A stretch of DNA of 36,467 bases, taken from Roseomonas sp. GTDB taxonomy: Bacteria; Pseudomonadota; Alphaproteobacteria; Acetobacterales; Acetobacteraceae. The stretch is taken from NCBI GenBank assembly GCA_020249825.1, contig JADCEX010000131.1:1-36467 (forward strand). The letters are read 5' to 3'. The notes under the pieces were generated by a model, which saw only the letters and a program-made list of their open reading frames with translations, ran no database searches and was not told the DNA's origin. Shown here one piece after another: positions 18,191 to 27,748 of this stretch (within the stretch, counting starts at the first letter, position 1; the number at the start of each line of letters is the position of its first letter). The position numbers were made by a program, and so were the translations under genes.

Positions 18191-19284
18191 GACTTGAAAA
18201 TACGCGTCCAATCCTCGCGATGCTTTTGCAGATCAGCGGTGGTCATGCCGCGCCAATCCAGATCCAGCAGCTTCAACTGCTCAATCGCCGGTGCATATTC
18301 CGGCAGCGGGCTGCGAAAGCCTGAACGGCCAGAGATCAGCGCTTCACGCCGCGCCAGGATTTGCTGGCCCGCCTCCGAATGGATGAAATCCGTCCAAAGC
18401 CGTGCGGCATTCGGGCTTGGTGCCTTTTGCAGAATGAAACTGCTTTGCGGCATCAACACCACGCCTTCCTGTGGCATGAGGAAGCGGAGCTTCGCACCTT
18501 GCGCGTTATTCTGAAAGGCGCGCGTCGGCATGCCGGAAAACGCCATCAGATCCTGCCCTGTCACCAGCCGCTGCGCCACCTGTTCCGACCGCAACAGAAA
18601 GGCCGGCTTCATCGCAGCCAGATCAGTGAAAAACCGTGTCGGCAGCGCCTTGGTTTGGCCAATATAGGTCGCAAGGTAGGAGGCTGAGACCGCCGCATCA
18701 CCAATGGAAATCCGCCCCTGCGGCACGGCATTGATCACATCCAGCCAGGATTTGCCTGAAAAATTCAGCCTTTCCGCATTCCACATGGGCACAAACACAT
18801 AAGCGCCATTGAAGGCAAAAACGTCCTTCTCACCAAGCCCCGCTTCAAATACACGCCCATACTGCGCCAATTCCGGGCTGGCATAACGCGCGACATGGCC
18901 GGCGGCAAGTTTTTCAAACACCCAGGTCGGTGAGGCAATGGCCGCAACGTCAATCGTGACGCGATCAGCGGCCAGTTCCTGTTCAATGCGCGTCACCAAG
19001 GCGCCGGTGCCGGTCAGCGTGTAATTCACGCGAAAAGCACTGGACAGGCCGTAATGGCGCCTGAAGGCCGCTTGCAATTCATCATGCGTTTCAGGCTGGA
19101 TCACCGTATCCCAATAGGTCATGCGCCCTTCGCGCCTTGCGCCTTCAATCAATGGCGCCAGGCGTTCACGTTCCGCGGGCGTGGCAGCCGCAAGGGCGGG
19201 TGCCTGCTGCGCCCAGGCCGTGCCGATATTGAAGACACCAAGCGCGCCCGCACCCAGTGCAAAATTGAAGCCCCGACGTTTCAT
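18187..19284 (-). CDS. Extracellular solute-binding protein (iron(III)-type ABC)
   Basis: Tat-like signal MKRRGFNFALGAGALGVFNIGTAWAQ; GARREGRMTYWDTVIQPE, IDVAAIASPTWVFEKLAAG... of SBP family 6/8 type. Confidence 0.88.
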   Translation of the reverse strand: MKRRGFNFALGAGALGVFNIGTAWAQQAPALAAATPAERERLAPLIEGARREGRMTYWDTVIQPETHDELQAAFRRHYGLSSAFRVNYTLTGTGALVTRIEQELAADRVTIDVAAIASPTWVFEKLAAGHVARYASPELAQYGRVFEAGLGEKDVFAFNGAYVFVPMWNAERLNFSGKSWLDVINAVPQGRISIGDAAVSASYLATYIGQTKALPTRFFTDLAAMKPAFLLRSEQVAQRLVTGQDLMAFSGMPTRAFQNNAQGAKLRFLMPQEGVVLMPQSSFILQKAPSPNAARLWTDFIHSEAGQQILARREALISGRSGFRSPLPEYAPAIEQLKLLDLDWRGMTTADLQKHREDWTRIFKS

Positions 19285-19297
19285 CCCAGCACCTTTA

Positions 19298-20275
19298 TTA
19301 GTTGAGAGTTGCCCGCGTTTCATTCACCAAAGTGGTCCATAAGCGGCGTTCTTCCGCCCAATAGGCGTCCATGGCTTCAGGCGTGCCCACCATTGGTTCA
19401 TGCGCGCCTTCCGCCATGCGTTGGCGAATAGCGGGGCTTTCAATCCAGCGATTCGTCTCGGCATTCAGTCTTTCGACAATCGCACGCGGCGTGCCGGTGG
19501 GGGCATAAAGCCCGAACCAGACGGTTTCATAAAAGCCAGGATAGCCTTCTTCTTCCAAGGTCGGCACCTCGGGCATTTGCGGCGCGCGGTTGCGGCCCGT
19601 GAGTGAAAGCCCGCGCAGCAGCCCATCACGAATCATGGGTCCCGCATTGCCAATATTGTCGAAGATGTAATCGCTCTCGCCTTGCGAAACTGCCAGGATC
19701 CCCGCTGGCCCACCACGATAGGGCACATGCACGCGCCGAAACCCGGCACGCTGATGAAAGCGTTCAGCCATCATATGCCCGACGCTGCCAATGCCCTGGC
19801 TTGCCATATTCACTTCGCGATTCCCGGCCTTGGCCCAGGCAACAAATTCCGCCGTATTCTTGACAGGCAATTTGGGCGAGACAATCAGCATCATGCCATA
19901 ACGATAAATTGCCGCCACGGCGGTGAAGGCGCGCACCGGATCATAAGGTACGCTTGGCAGTACAAGCGGTGAGACGATATGCGCCGTATTCGATGAAAGC
20001 AGGAGAGTCCAGCCATCCGGCGCGGCCTGCGCAACGGCGGCGGTGCCGATAGTACCGGTGCCGCCCACGCGGTTTTCGGTGACAAAGGTGCCGCCGAAAA
20101 CACGCGAAAAATGCTCACATAACAGGCGCGTGTAGATATCACCCGGACCACCCGCTTGGGATGGGTGAATGATCCTGACCGGGCGTGTGCCGGGCCAATT
20201 TCCGACAGCCTGCGCCTGCACGATTGCAGGCGCGGCCAAGAACGCGGCACCTGCGAAGAACCCTCTGCGTTTCAT
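19298..20275 (-). CDS. Bug-family tripartite tricarboxylate transporter substrate-binding protein
   Basis: MKRRGFFAGAAFLAAPAIVQAQ; RPVRIIHPSQAGGPGDIYTRLLCEHFSRVFGGTFVTENRVGGTGTIGT; Bug hallmarks. Confidence 0.92.
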   Translation of the reverse strand: MKRRGFFAGAAFLAAPAIVQAQAVGNWPGTRPVRIIHPSQAGGPGDIYTRLLCEHFSRVFGGTFVTENRVGGTGTIGTAAVAQAAPDGWTLLLSSNTAHIVSPLVLPSVPYDPVRAFTAVAAIYRYGMMLIVSPKLPVKNTAEFVAWAKAGNREVNMASQGIGSVGHMMAERFHQRAGFRRVHVPYRGGPAGILAVSQGESDYIFDNIGNAGPMIRDGLLRGLSLTGRNRAPQMPEVPTLEEEGYPGFYETVWFGLYAPTGTPRAIVERLNAETNRWIESPAIRQRMAEGAHEPMVGTPEAMDAYWAEERRLWTTLVNETRATLN

Positions 20276-20538
20276 CCCTGCTTCCTTTTTTTGTTGCAAG
20301 AAGCCATTCCCGAAAGGCTAGATTTGATTGGGGCGCTACGCAAGCGGTTGGTCGTCCATAAGCCTGATGGGCGCTACTCCCCGATCTGACACCAAATCCT
20401 TTGAGGTCGACTGGCTGGCTATCGGATTGATTGGTCCGTCGGCAGGCGGGGCTATGCCGCATTTTTGTGATTTATCAACCGACAATGCTGTCGAAGCTTC
20501 CCCCTCATCCTGCAGTTTTGCGTCTTTTGTCATGGGCA

Positions 20539-20544
20539 TTGACA
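20539..20544 (+). promoter_or_regulatory. Putative -35 element TTGACA
   Basis: Perfect TTGACA hexamer upstream of the operator palindrome; no convincing -10 match at 17 bp spacing. Confidence 0.35.
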
Positions 20545-20571
20545 ACCGCGCCATTTGTCCGCGAAGCTACC

Positions 20572-20585
20572 TGAAAGCGCTTTCT
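20572..20585. promoter_or_regulatory. LacI-family operator-like palindrome TGAAAGCGCTTTCT
   Basis: Perfect 12-bp palindrome GAAAGCGCTTTC (20573-20584) with central CG, in the intergenic region upstream of an operon that encodes a LacI-family regulator. Confidence 0.75.
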
Positions 20586-20646
20586 TTCGCGCGCAAGCTG
20601 AAGCGATACTGCGCAAAGCACATCGCTATCGAAGGAGGAAACAGGA

Positions 20647-20718
20647 ATGGGCGCACAGCCCCTTACCCTGCGCGGGGCTCTGCGGCCTCTCGCATGCGCG
20701 CGGAACTGCGGCTCGTGA
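20647..20718 (+). CDS. Short leader ORF (23 aa, MGAQPLTLRGALRPLACARNCGS) overlapping the thiolase start
   Basis: Strong Shine-Dalgarno GAAGGAGGAAACAGGAATG; TGA stop overlaps GTG start of the downstream gene (GTGA). Confidence 0.4.
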   Translation: MGAQPLTLRGALRPLACARNCGS

Positions 20719-21845
20719 ACGCGCTGCACCGCCTCAAGGACCGCATTGCCATCGTCGGCGTCGGCAACACTGCCTACGGCAACTTCCCTGATATAGATGA
20801 TTATGGCCTTGGCGCCCGCGCCTTCCGCAGCGCCATTGAGGATTGCGGACTGGACAAAAACAAGATTGACGGCCTGCTCACTTGCCGCGTGCCGTATTAC
20901 GCGCGCATGGGTGAAATTCTTGGGCTCAATCCGCGCTGGACAATCCAGCTACCGCCGCACGGAAGAATGTCCGGCATGGCAATCATTGAAGCTGCGGCGG
21001 CACTTGATGCAGGGCTTTGTGATTATGCGGCCCTGATCTACGGTAATATCGGCCGCTCCCGCCGCGTGAATTACGGTGGCGACGAAAGCCCCGGCATTTG
21101 GGACCCTTGGGGGTTCACCTCCCCAGGTGCGGCACATGCGCTGATGTTCCAGCGCCACCGCGCGCTCTATGGCACAACGACGCGCCAATTGGCCGAAGTG
21201 TCTGTGGCCTTTCGCCATCACGCCTGCCTCAACCCTTCGGCAGTGATGAAGCAGCCCATCACCATTGATGATCATGAATCTGCCCGTTTCATCACCGAAC
21301 CGCTTCGCCTGCTTGACTATTGCCTGATCAATGATGGCGCCGTGTGCATCATCATGACCACGAAGGATCGTGCGCGTGATCTCAAGAAGCGCCCCGTGAT
21401 GATTTCCGGTATCGGCGCGCGGGAAGCCTTCAGCACGGCCTCCATCTCAAATTTCGACCTCAATTTCTGGTATGATGAAATGCAGGATGTGGCCGCCCAG
21501 GCCTATGGCATGGCGGGCGTCGGGCCTTCTGATGTTGATGCGCTGATGTGCTACGACAATTTCAGCCCAACGGTGCTGTTCAGCCTTGAGGGCCTTGGCT
21601 TCTGCAAACAAGGCGAGGCGGGTTCCTTTGTGGAAGGCGGAGCGCTTAAGCTCGGTGGTCGGCTGCCGACCAATACCGATGGCGGGCATCTGTCGAACTC
21701 CTACATGCAGGGCTGGGCGCTGAACATTGAAGCAGTGCGCCAAATCCGCGGCGAATGCGGTGCACGCCAGGTGCAGGACGCAGAGGTCGTGCAGTATTGC
21801 GGCGCCACGCCGTGCTCACGATCCATCATCTACACACCGGGCTGA
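20715..21845 (+). CDS. Thiolase-family (SCP2/Ltp-like) protein lacking the nucleophilic Cys
   Basis: LKDRIAIVGVGNTAYG...; PPHGRMSGMAIIEAAAALDAG where CxSG is expected; NTDGGHLSNSYMQGWALNIEAVRQIRGE. Start proposed at GTG 20715 (alternative ATG 20694). Confidence 0.88.
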   Translation: MNALHRLKDRIAIVGVGNTAYGNFPDIDDYGLGARAFRSAIEDCGLDKNKIDGLLTCRVPYYARMGEILGLNPRWTIQLPPHGRMSGMAIIEAAAALDAGLCDYAALIYGNIGRSRRVNYGGDESPGIWDPWGFTSPGAAHALMFQRHRALYGTTTRQLAEVSVAFRHHACLNPSAVMKQPITIDDHESARFITEPLRLLDYCLINDGAVCIIMTTKDRARDLKKRPVMISGIGAREAFSTASISNFDLNFWYDEMQDVAAQAYGMAGVGPSDVDALMCYDNFSPTVLFSLEGLGFCKQGEAGSFVEGGALKLGGRLPTNTDGGHLSNSYMQGWALNIEAVRQIRGECGARQVQDAEVVQYCGATPCSRSIIYTPG

Positions 21846-21856
21846 GGGAGGATTCC

Positions 21857-22273
21857 ATGCAGCCAGCAATGCCCGCCAAGCCCCGTCCGCGGATTGATAC
21901 CGTCAGCCGCGGTTTCTGGGACAATGCCCGCGAAGGTCGTCTTTCCGTACAGCGCTGCGACGACTGTTCGGATATTCATTTTCCGGGATCGCCGGTCTGC
22001 CCAAAATGCTTATCAGAAAAGCAATCCTGGGTCCCGGTCTCTGGCCGCGGCACGGTGCTTTCCTGGGTCCGTTTCCACCGTGCCTATTGGGATTGTTTCC
22101 GCGCCGACATTCCCTACCTGGTCGCGCTCGTAGGCCTTGAGGAAGGACCGATGTTGATGACCAGCATCGTGAATGCGCCTGCCGATGGGCCAAAGATCGG
22201 TGCATCCGTCACCGCTGTCTTCGAGCAAGCCGATGACGAGCTGACGTTGCCGAAGTTCCGCGTCGTTCTCTGA
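21857..22273 (+). CDS. Zn-ribbon OB-fold (DUF35) protein
   Basis: RCDDCSDIHFPGSPVCPKCLSEKQSWVPVSGRGTVLSWVRFHRAY...PYLVALVGLEEGPMLMTSIV. Confidence 0.93.
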   Translation: MQPAMPAKPRPRIDTVSRGFWDNAREGRLSVQRCDDCSDIHFPGSPVCPKCLSEKQSWVPVSGRGTVLSWVRFHRAYWDCFRADIPYLVALVGLEEGPMLMTSIVNAPADGPKIGASVTAVFEQADDELTLPKFRVVL

Positions 22274-22321
22274 ACAAAGCCTCGGCCGGGACCGGGGAGT
22301 TTCCATGGAAGGAAAAACAAG

Positions 22322-23914
22322 ATGATGCGTATCTTAAGGGTGGCAACCCTGGCGCTGGCCATGTTGGGACCGCTGGTCGCGTCAGCTCAAACGCAGCCAC
22401 CGGCTGCGACGCGCGCCAATACCTTGCGCGTGGTGGTGCATGCCAACCTGCAAATTCTTGATCCGGTCTGGACCACGTCCTTCATCTCCGGGCGCCATGC
22501 CTACCTGATCTATGACACGCTTTACGCGATGAATTCGCGCTTCGAGCCCCAACCGCAAATGGCGGAGGGGCACGAGATGCTTGAAGGTGGTCTGGTCTAT
22601 CGCATCCGGCTGCGCGACGGCCTGCGTTTCCATGATGGCAATCCCGTCCGGTCACAGGATGTTGTCGTATCATTGCGGCGTTGGATGAGTCGCGATGTCA
22701 TGGGCCAGCAAATGGCCGCCGTGACCGACACGATCACCGCGCTGGACGACCGCACTTTCGAAATCCGCCTCAAGGAACGTTGGGGCTTGGTGCTGGATGC
22801 GCTGGCGAAGCCTTCCAACCCGCCCTTCATCATGCCGGAACGCATTGCGCAGACGCCCGCCACCACGCAGGTGACTGAAACGATCGGTTCGGGCCCCTTC
22901 ATCTTTGTGCGTGAGGAATGGCGTCCGGGTAACCGCGTTGTCTACCGGCGCAACCCGGATTATGTGCCGCGTGCCGAACCGGCGGATTACCTCTCGGGTG
23001 GCAAGCGCGCCCTCGTTGAGCGTGTTGAATGGCTCTATATGCCGGACCACAATACGGCGCTTGCCGCGCTGAACGCCGGCGAGATTGACTATTTCGAGGC
23101 GCCGCCGCTGGACTTCATCAACGTCCTTGCGCGCAACCGCAACATTCGCCTCATCAATATTGATGCCATCGGCACTTCGGGGGTGATCCGTCCGAACCAT
23201 ATTCATCCACCGTTCAACGACCCCCGTGCACGCCAGGCACTCGCGCATCTTGTGCGCCAGGAAGATTATATGCGCGTGGTGGTGGGTAATCCGCAGCTTT
23301 ACAGGCCTTTCTGCGGCTCCTTCTTCATGTGTGGTTCTGGGAACGGAACTGAGGTAGGCAGCGAGCCCTTCCGTGAGCCCAATGTCGAACGGGCGCGTCA
23401 GCTATTGCGCGAAGCCGGCTATAATGGCGAGCCCATCGTTGTGCTGCAGCCAACCGACCGTGCACAGTACAATGCCGCAACCATGGTGCTGATCCAGGCG
23501 CTGCGCCGTGCCGGTGTCAATGTCGATGTGCAGGCGATGGATTGGAGCACGCTGCTGTCACGCCGCGCCAACCGCAATGATCCTTATCAGGGCGGCTACC
23601 ACCTGTTCGTGACCACGCATGGCGGCCCCACCACGGCGCTGCCGCCTTCCAACACCTGGTTCAATACCCGTTGTGAGCGTGCCAATCCGGGCTGGGCCTG
23701 CGACCAGGAACTGGTGCAGATGGTCGCCGATTGGTCGCGGGAAGCCGATCCGGCGGCCCGCAAACCGATCCTGGAGCGCATCAACCGCCGCGCCTGGGAA
23801 GTGATCCCATATGTTCCCTATGGTCAGTACAGTCAGCCGGTGGCCGTCCGTGCGAATATTCACGGCGTTCTGGAAGCCGGCATCCCGGTTTACTGGAACA
23901 TCGAGAAACGATGA
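22322..23914 (+). CDS. ABC transporter substrate-binding protein (DppA/OppA family 5)
   Basis: Signal peptide; PQPQMAEGHEMLEGGLVYRIRLRDGLRFHDGNPVRSQDVVVSLRRWMSRD; family 5 SBP. Confidence 0.94.
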   Translation: MMRILRVATLALAMLGPLVASAQTQPPAATRANTLRVVVHANLQILDPVWTTSFISGRHAYLIYDTLYAMNSRFEPQPQMAEGHEMLEGGLVYRIRLRDGLRFHDGNPVRSQDVVVSLRRWMSRDVMGQQMAAVTDTITALDDRTFEIRLKERWGLVLDALAKPSNPPFIMPERIAQTPATTQVTETIGSGPFIFVREEWRPGNRVVYRRNPDYVPRAEPADYLSGGKRALVERVEWLYMPDHNTALAALNAGEIDYFEAPPLDFINVLARNRNIRLINIDAIGTSGVIRPNHIHPPFNDPRARQALAHLVRQEDYMRVVVGNPQLYRPFCGSFFMCGSGNGTEVGSEPFREPNVERARQLLREAGYNGEPIVVLQPTDRAQYNAATMVLIQALRRAGVNVDVQAMDWSTLLSRRANRNDPYQGGYHLFVTTHGGPTTALPPSNTWFNTRCERANPGWACDQELVQMVADWSREADPAARKPILERINRRAWEVIPYVPYGQYSQPVAVRANIHGVLEAGIPVYWNIEKR

Positions 23915-23931
23915 CCTGACGGAAGCCTTTC

Positions 23932-24873
23932 ATGTGGTACTACGTCACCAAGCGCATCCTCGCGACCCTGCCTGTCATGGGCGTGGTCGCGGTCATAGTG
24001 TTCCTTTTGCTGAGGCTAAGCCCCGGCGACCCGGCGGCGATCATCGCCGGGGATGACGCAACCAGCGAAGACATCGCGAAGATACGGGAGCATCTCGGCC
24101 TGGATCGGCCTTTGCTGACGCAATTCGTGCGGTGGATCGGGCAGCTCGCGACCGGCGACTTTGGCAATTCCATCTACCTTGAACGGCCCGTGCTTGGCCT
24201 GATCCTGGAAAGGGTGGAGCCGACCCTGGCGCTGTCGGTGACGACCATCATCTTCGCTGTTGTGCTGGCAGTGCCCATCGGCGTCCTGGCCGCTTGGCGC
24301 GCCGGCACCTGGATTGACCAGACCATCATGGCGCTGTCGGTCCTGGCCTTCTCCGTGCCGGTTTTTTTGATCGGCTACGGCCTGGTGATCGGCTTTTCCC
24401 TGACGCTGGAACTGCTGCCGGTACAGGGCTTTGTCAGTTTGTCCGAAGACCCGGTCGCGTTCCTGCGCCACCTTGTGCTGCCGACCGTGGCGCTTGGCCT
24501 TGTCTATACCGCGCTGATCGCCCGTATCACGCGCGCCACCATGCTTGAAACCCTCAATGAGGATTTCATCCGTACCGCCCGCGCCAAGGGCCTTGGTGAG
24601 CCGCGGGTATTGATCCTGCACTCGCTCAAGAACGCCTCGGTGCCCATCGTCACCACCATCGGTACCGGGATTGCGCTGCTGATCGGCGGTGTCGTCGTCA
24701 CGGAAAGCGTCTTTGCCGTGCCCGGGATCGGTCGCCTCACCATCGATGCCGTCATGCAGCGGGACTATCCGGTGATCCAGGGCGTGATCCTGGTTGTCGC
24801 CGGTGTTTACGTGCTTGTGAACCTTCTGATTGACCTGACCTATTCCTTGCTTGACCCGAGGATACGCTACTGA
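23932..24873 (+). CDS. ABC transporter permease (DppB-like)
   Basis: MWYYVTKRILATLPVMGVVAVIVFLLLRLSPGDPA; RTARAKGLGEPRVLILHSLKNASVPIVTTIG. Confidence 0.95.
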   Translation: MWYYVTKRILATLPVMGVVAVIVFLLLRLSPGDPAAIIAGDDATSEDIAKIREHLGLDRPLLTQFVRWIGQLATGDFGNSIYLERPVLGLILERVEPTLALSVTTIIFAVVLAVPIGVLAAWRAGTWIDQTIMALSVLAFSVPVFLIGYGLVIGFSLTLELLPVQGFVSLSEDPVAFLRHLVLPTVALGLVYTALIARITRATMLETLNEDFIRTARAKGLGEPRVLILHSLKNASVPIVTTIGTGIALLIGGVVVTESVFAVPGIGRLTIDAVMQRDYPVIQGVILVVAGVYVLVNLLIDLTYSLLDPRIRY

Positions 24874-25760
24874 TGGCTGCCACCGACATCACCGCCGCAG
24901 CCGCCATCGTCCCGCGGTCGCGCAGTGCGACAGGGCTGATGCGCCGCGCGGCCCGGCGCCCGCTGCCCGTGCTGGGCAGCGCCCTCCTGATTGTCCTGAT
25001 TCTCTCTGCGCTGTTCGCGCCCTGGCTCACGCCATATGACCCGTTTGAGATGAATGTGGTGGACCGGCTGCTGCCACCGAATGAGACATATTGGTTCGGC
25101 ACGGACGCCTTTGGCCGCGACATCTTCACCCGTACGCTCTACGGGGGGCGCGTTTCGCTCGTGATCGGCGCTTCTGTCGCGGTTGCGGCGACTGTGGTCG
25201 GTCTTTTGATCGGCGTTGTTGCAGGTTATTTCCGCACGGCTGATGCCATTCTGATGCGGATCATGGACGGGTTGATGGCCATTCCGGGCATTCTGCTCGC
25301 CATCGCGCTCATGTCACTCACGCGGGCCAGTATCTGGATCGTGATCCTGGCCATCACCATCCCTGAAGTGCCGCGCGTCGCGCGCCTCGTACGTTCGGTG
25401 GTCCTCTCGGTGCGCGAACAAGTCTACATCCAGGCAGCGAGTGCCGTTGGCACGCGGTTTCCGCGGCTCATGCTGCGCCATATACTGCCCAACACCTTTG
25501 CGCCGCTGATAGTGCAGGCGACGTATATCGCCGCTTCTGCCGTATTGGTCGAAAGCTACCTCAGCTTCCTCGGCGTCGGAACCCCGCCGGAGATTCCGTC
25601 CTGGGGCAATATCATCGCAGAAGGCCGGCTTTATGTGCAGATCGCCTTCTGGAATATCCTGTTCCCGAGTGTCTTTCTTGCGGTCATGGTGCTGTCCATC
25701 AACATTCTTGGCGATGGGCTACGCGACATGCTCGACCCCCGCCTGGCGCGGAGGATCTGA
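24873..25760 (+). CDS. ABC transporter permease (DppC-like)
   Basis: FGTDAFGRDIFTRTLYGGRVSLVIG; QAASAVGTRFPRLMLRHILPNTFAPLIVQ; overlaps dppB-like gene by one nucleotide (TGATG). Confidence 0.95.
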   Translation: MAATDITAAAAIVPRSRSATGLMRRAARRPLPVLGSALLIVLILSALFAPWLTPYDPFEMNVVDRLLPPNETYWFGTDAFGRDIFTRTLYGGRVSLVIGASVAVAATVVGLLIGVVAGYFRTADAILMRIMDGLMAIPGILLAIALMSLTRASIWIVILAITIPEVPRVARLVRSVVLSVREQVYIQAASAVGTRFPRLMLRHILPNTFAPLIVQATYIAASAVLVESYLSFLGVGTPPEIPSWGNIIAEGRLYVQIAFWNILFPSVFLAVMVLSINILGDGLRDMLDPRLARRI

Positions 25761-26752
25761 TGGCCGCCGATCCTGTCCTGCGGGTCGAGGGGCTGCGCAC
25801 GGAATTCGCGACCGGCGATGGTCCACCGGCGGTCGCGGTCAACGACCTTTCCTTCGAGGTAAACCGCGGCGAGACCCTGTGCATTGTGGGCGAATCCGGT
25901 TGCGGCAAAAGCCTGACGGCGTTGTCCGTTTTGCGCCTGCTGCCGCGGCCTTATGGGCGGATCGGCGCCGGGCGCGTGTTGCTTGAAGGCAGGGACCTTG
26001 TGCAGGTGTCGGAACCCGAAATCCGCGAAGTCCGGGGCCGAGCTGTCTCAATGATTTTCCAGGAACCGATGACAAGCCTGAATCCAGTGCTGAACATCGG
26101 TCGCCAGATCGCCGAGACGGTGATGGTGCATGAAGGCCTGCCCTGGCAAGCCTGCATGGATCGCGCACTCGAAATGCTGCGCCAGGTGCGCATACCCGAA
26201 CCTGAACGTCGCCTGCATGAATATCCGCATCAATTATCGGGCGGCATGCGCCAGCGCGTTATGATCGCGATGGCGCTGGCCTGCCGCCCACGCGTGCTGC
26301 TGGCCGACGAACCGACCACGGCGCTTGATGTCACTATCCAGGCGCAGATCCTCGATCTGATCCGCGATCTGCAGCGGGAGACTGGTACAGCCGTTCTGCT
26401 GATCACCCATGATCTTGGCGTTGTTGCGGAAATGGCCGACCGCGTGCTGGTGATGTACGCGGGAAGCAAGGTGGAAGAAGGCACCGCTGAGGAAATCTTC
26501 GACGCGCCCACCCACCCCTATACGCGTGGCCTGATGGGTGCGATGCCGCATTTGGGGGGTGCCCATGGCGGGCGGCTGGCCGAAATTCCTGGTGTGGTGC
26601 CGGCGCTGAAGGCACTTCCTCCCGGTTGTCCTTTCGCGCCCCGTTGCAGCCTTGCGACATCGCGCTGCCATGTTGAAGCGCCGCCTCTCCGCACTTTCGC
26701 AGGTAGCCACAACGTCGCCTGCTGGGAAGTCGGCCAAGGAGCTGCCGCATGA
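25760..26752 (+). CDS. ABC transporter ATP-binding protein (DppD-like)
   Basis: Walker [50 protein letters not shown]-terminal oligopeptide/dipeptide domain GCPFAPRC. Confidence 0.96.
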   Translation: MAADPVLRVEGLRTEFATGDGPPAVAVNDLSFEVNRGETLCIVGESGCGKSLTALSVLRLLPRPYGRIGAGRVLLEGRDLVQVSEPEIREVRGRAVSMIFQEPMTSLNPVLNIGRQIAETVMVHEGLPWQACMDRALEMLRQVRIPEPERRLHEYPHQLSGGMRQRVMIAMALACRPRVLLADEPTTALDVTIQAQILDLIRDLQRETGTAVLLITHDLGVVAEMADRVLVMYAGSKVEEGTAEEIFDAPTHPYTRGLMGAMPHLGGAHGGRLAEIPGVVPALKALPPGCPFAPRCSLATSRCHVEAPPLRTFAGSHNVACWEVGQGAAA

Positions 26753-27732
26753 AGGCGCAGATCCCGGTCCTGGAGGTCCGCGACCTTGTCAAGCATTACA
26801 GCGTGGGTGGCGGCTTCTTTGGCCGCGGCCGCAAGCAGCTTCGCGCAGTGGATGGTGTTTCTTTCAGTATCGGGCAAGGGGAAACGCTCGGCCTGGTGGG
26901 GGAGAGTGGTTGCGGGAAGTCCACCGTCGGCAAGGCGGTACTGCGCCTGGTGGAACCGACCTCTGGCCAAGTTACCTTGGAGGGTGAGGAGATCACGGGT
27001 CTCGGCAGCGCCGCCCTGCTTGACCGGCGCAAGCGGATGCAGGTCATCTTCCAGGATCCCTATTCCTCGTTGAACCCCCGCATGACGGCGGGTGAAATCG
27101 TACAAGAACCGCTGATCAACTTCGGCATCGGCTCGCGCGCTGAGCAACGAGATCGCGTCGCCTTGCTTTTCGCCCGTGTGGGGTTGCGTCCGGACCAACG
27201 CGGCAATTATCCGCATGAATTTTCCGGTGGGCAGCGGCAAAGGCTCGGCATCGCGCGGGCCCTGGCGCTCGGCCCCAGCGTGATTATCGGGGATGAGCCG
27301 GTCTCCGCGCTCGATGTCTCGGTGCAGGCGCAGGTCATCAACCTGATGATGGACCTGCAGCAGGAATTCGGCTTGAGCTATCTTTTCGTCGCGCATGATC
27401 TTGGCGTGGTCGAGCATATCAGCCATCGCGTTGCCGTCATGTATCTCGGCAAGATCGTGGAGATCGCCGCGCGGGCGTCATTGTTCGAGACGCCACGCCA
27501 TCCTTACACCGAGGCATTGCTGGCCGCTGTGCCGGTCTCTCACCCCCGGGCGAGACGGGCGCGCACCGTTCTGGCGGGTGATGTGCCGAGCCCGATCAAC
27601 CCGCCCTCAGGGTGCCGTTTCCATACGCGATGCCCAATCGCGGTCGCGCGCTGCCGGCAGGAGGAACCGCCGCTGGTGGTGGACGCGTCAGGTCACGGCG
27701 TCGCCTGTCACCTTCGCGCCGCAACCGCGTAG
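26749..27732 (+). CDS. ABC transporter ATP-binding protein (DppF-like)
   Basis: [69 protein letters not shown]. Confidence 0.96.
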   Translation: MKAQIPVLEVRDLVKHYSVGGGFFGRGRKQLRAVDGVSFSIGQGETLGLVGESGCGKSTVGKAVLRLVEPTSGQVTLEGEEITGLGSAALLDRRKRMQVIFQDPYSSLNPRMTAGEIVQEPLINFGIGSRAEQRDRVALLFARVGLRPDQRGNYPHEFSGGQRQRLGIARALALGPSVIIGDEPVSALDVSVQAQVINLMMDLQQEFGLSYLFVAHDLGVVEHISHRVAVMYLGKIVEIAARASLFETPRHPYTEALLAAVPVSHPRARRARTVLAGDVPSPINPPSGCRFHTRCPIAVARCRQEEPPLVVDASGHGVACHLRAATA

Positions 27733-27748
27733 GACCTGTGCCGCGCAG

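Noticed and set aside
20602-20627. AGCGAT...ATCGCT inverted repeat in the leader of the LacI-controlled operon as an attenuator
   Set aside because: Only 6-bp arms with a 14-nt loop and no U-tract; too weak to call.
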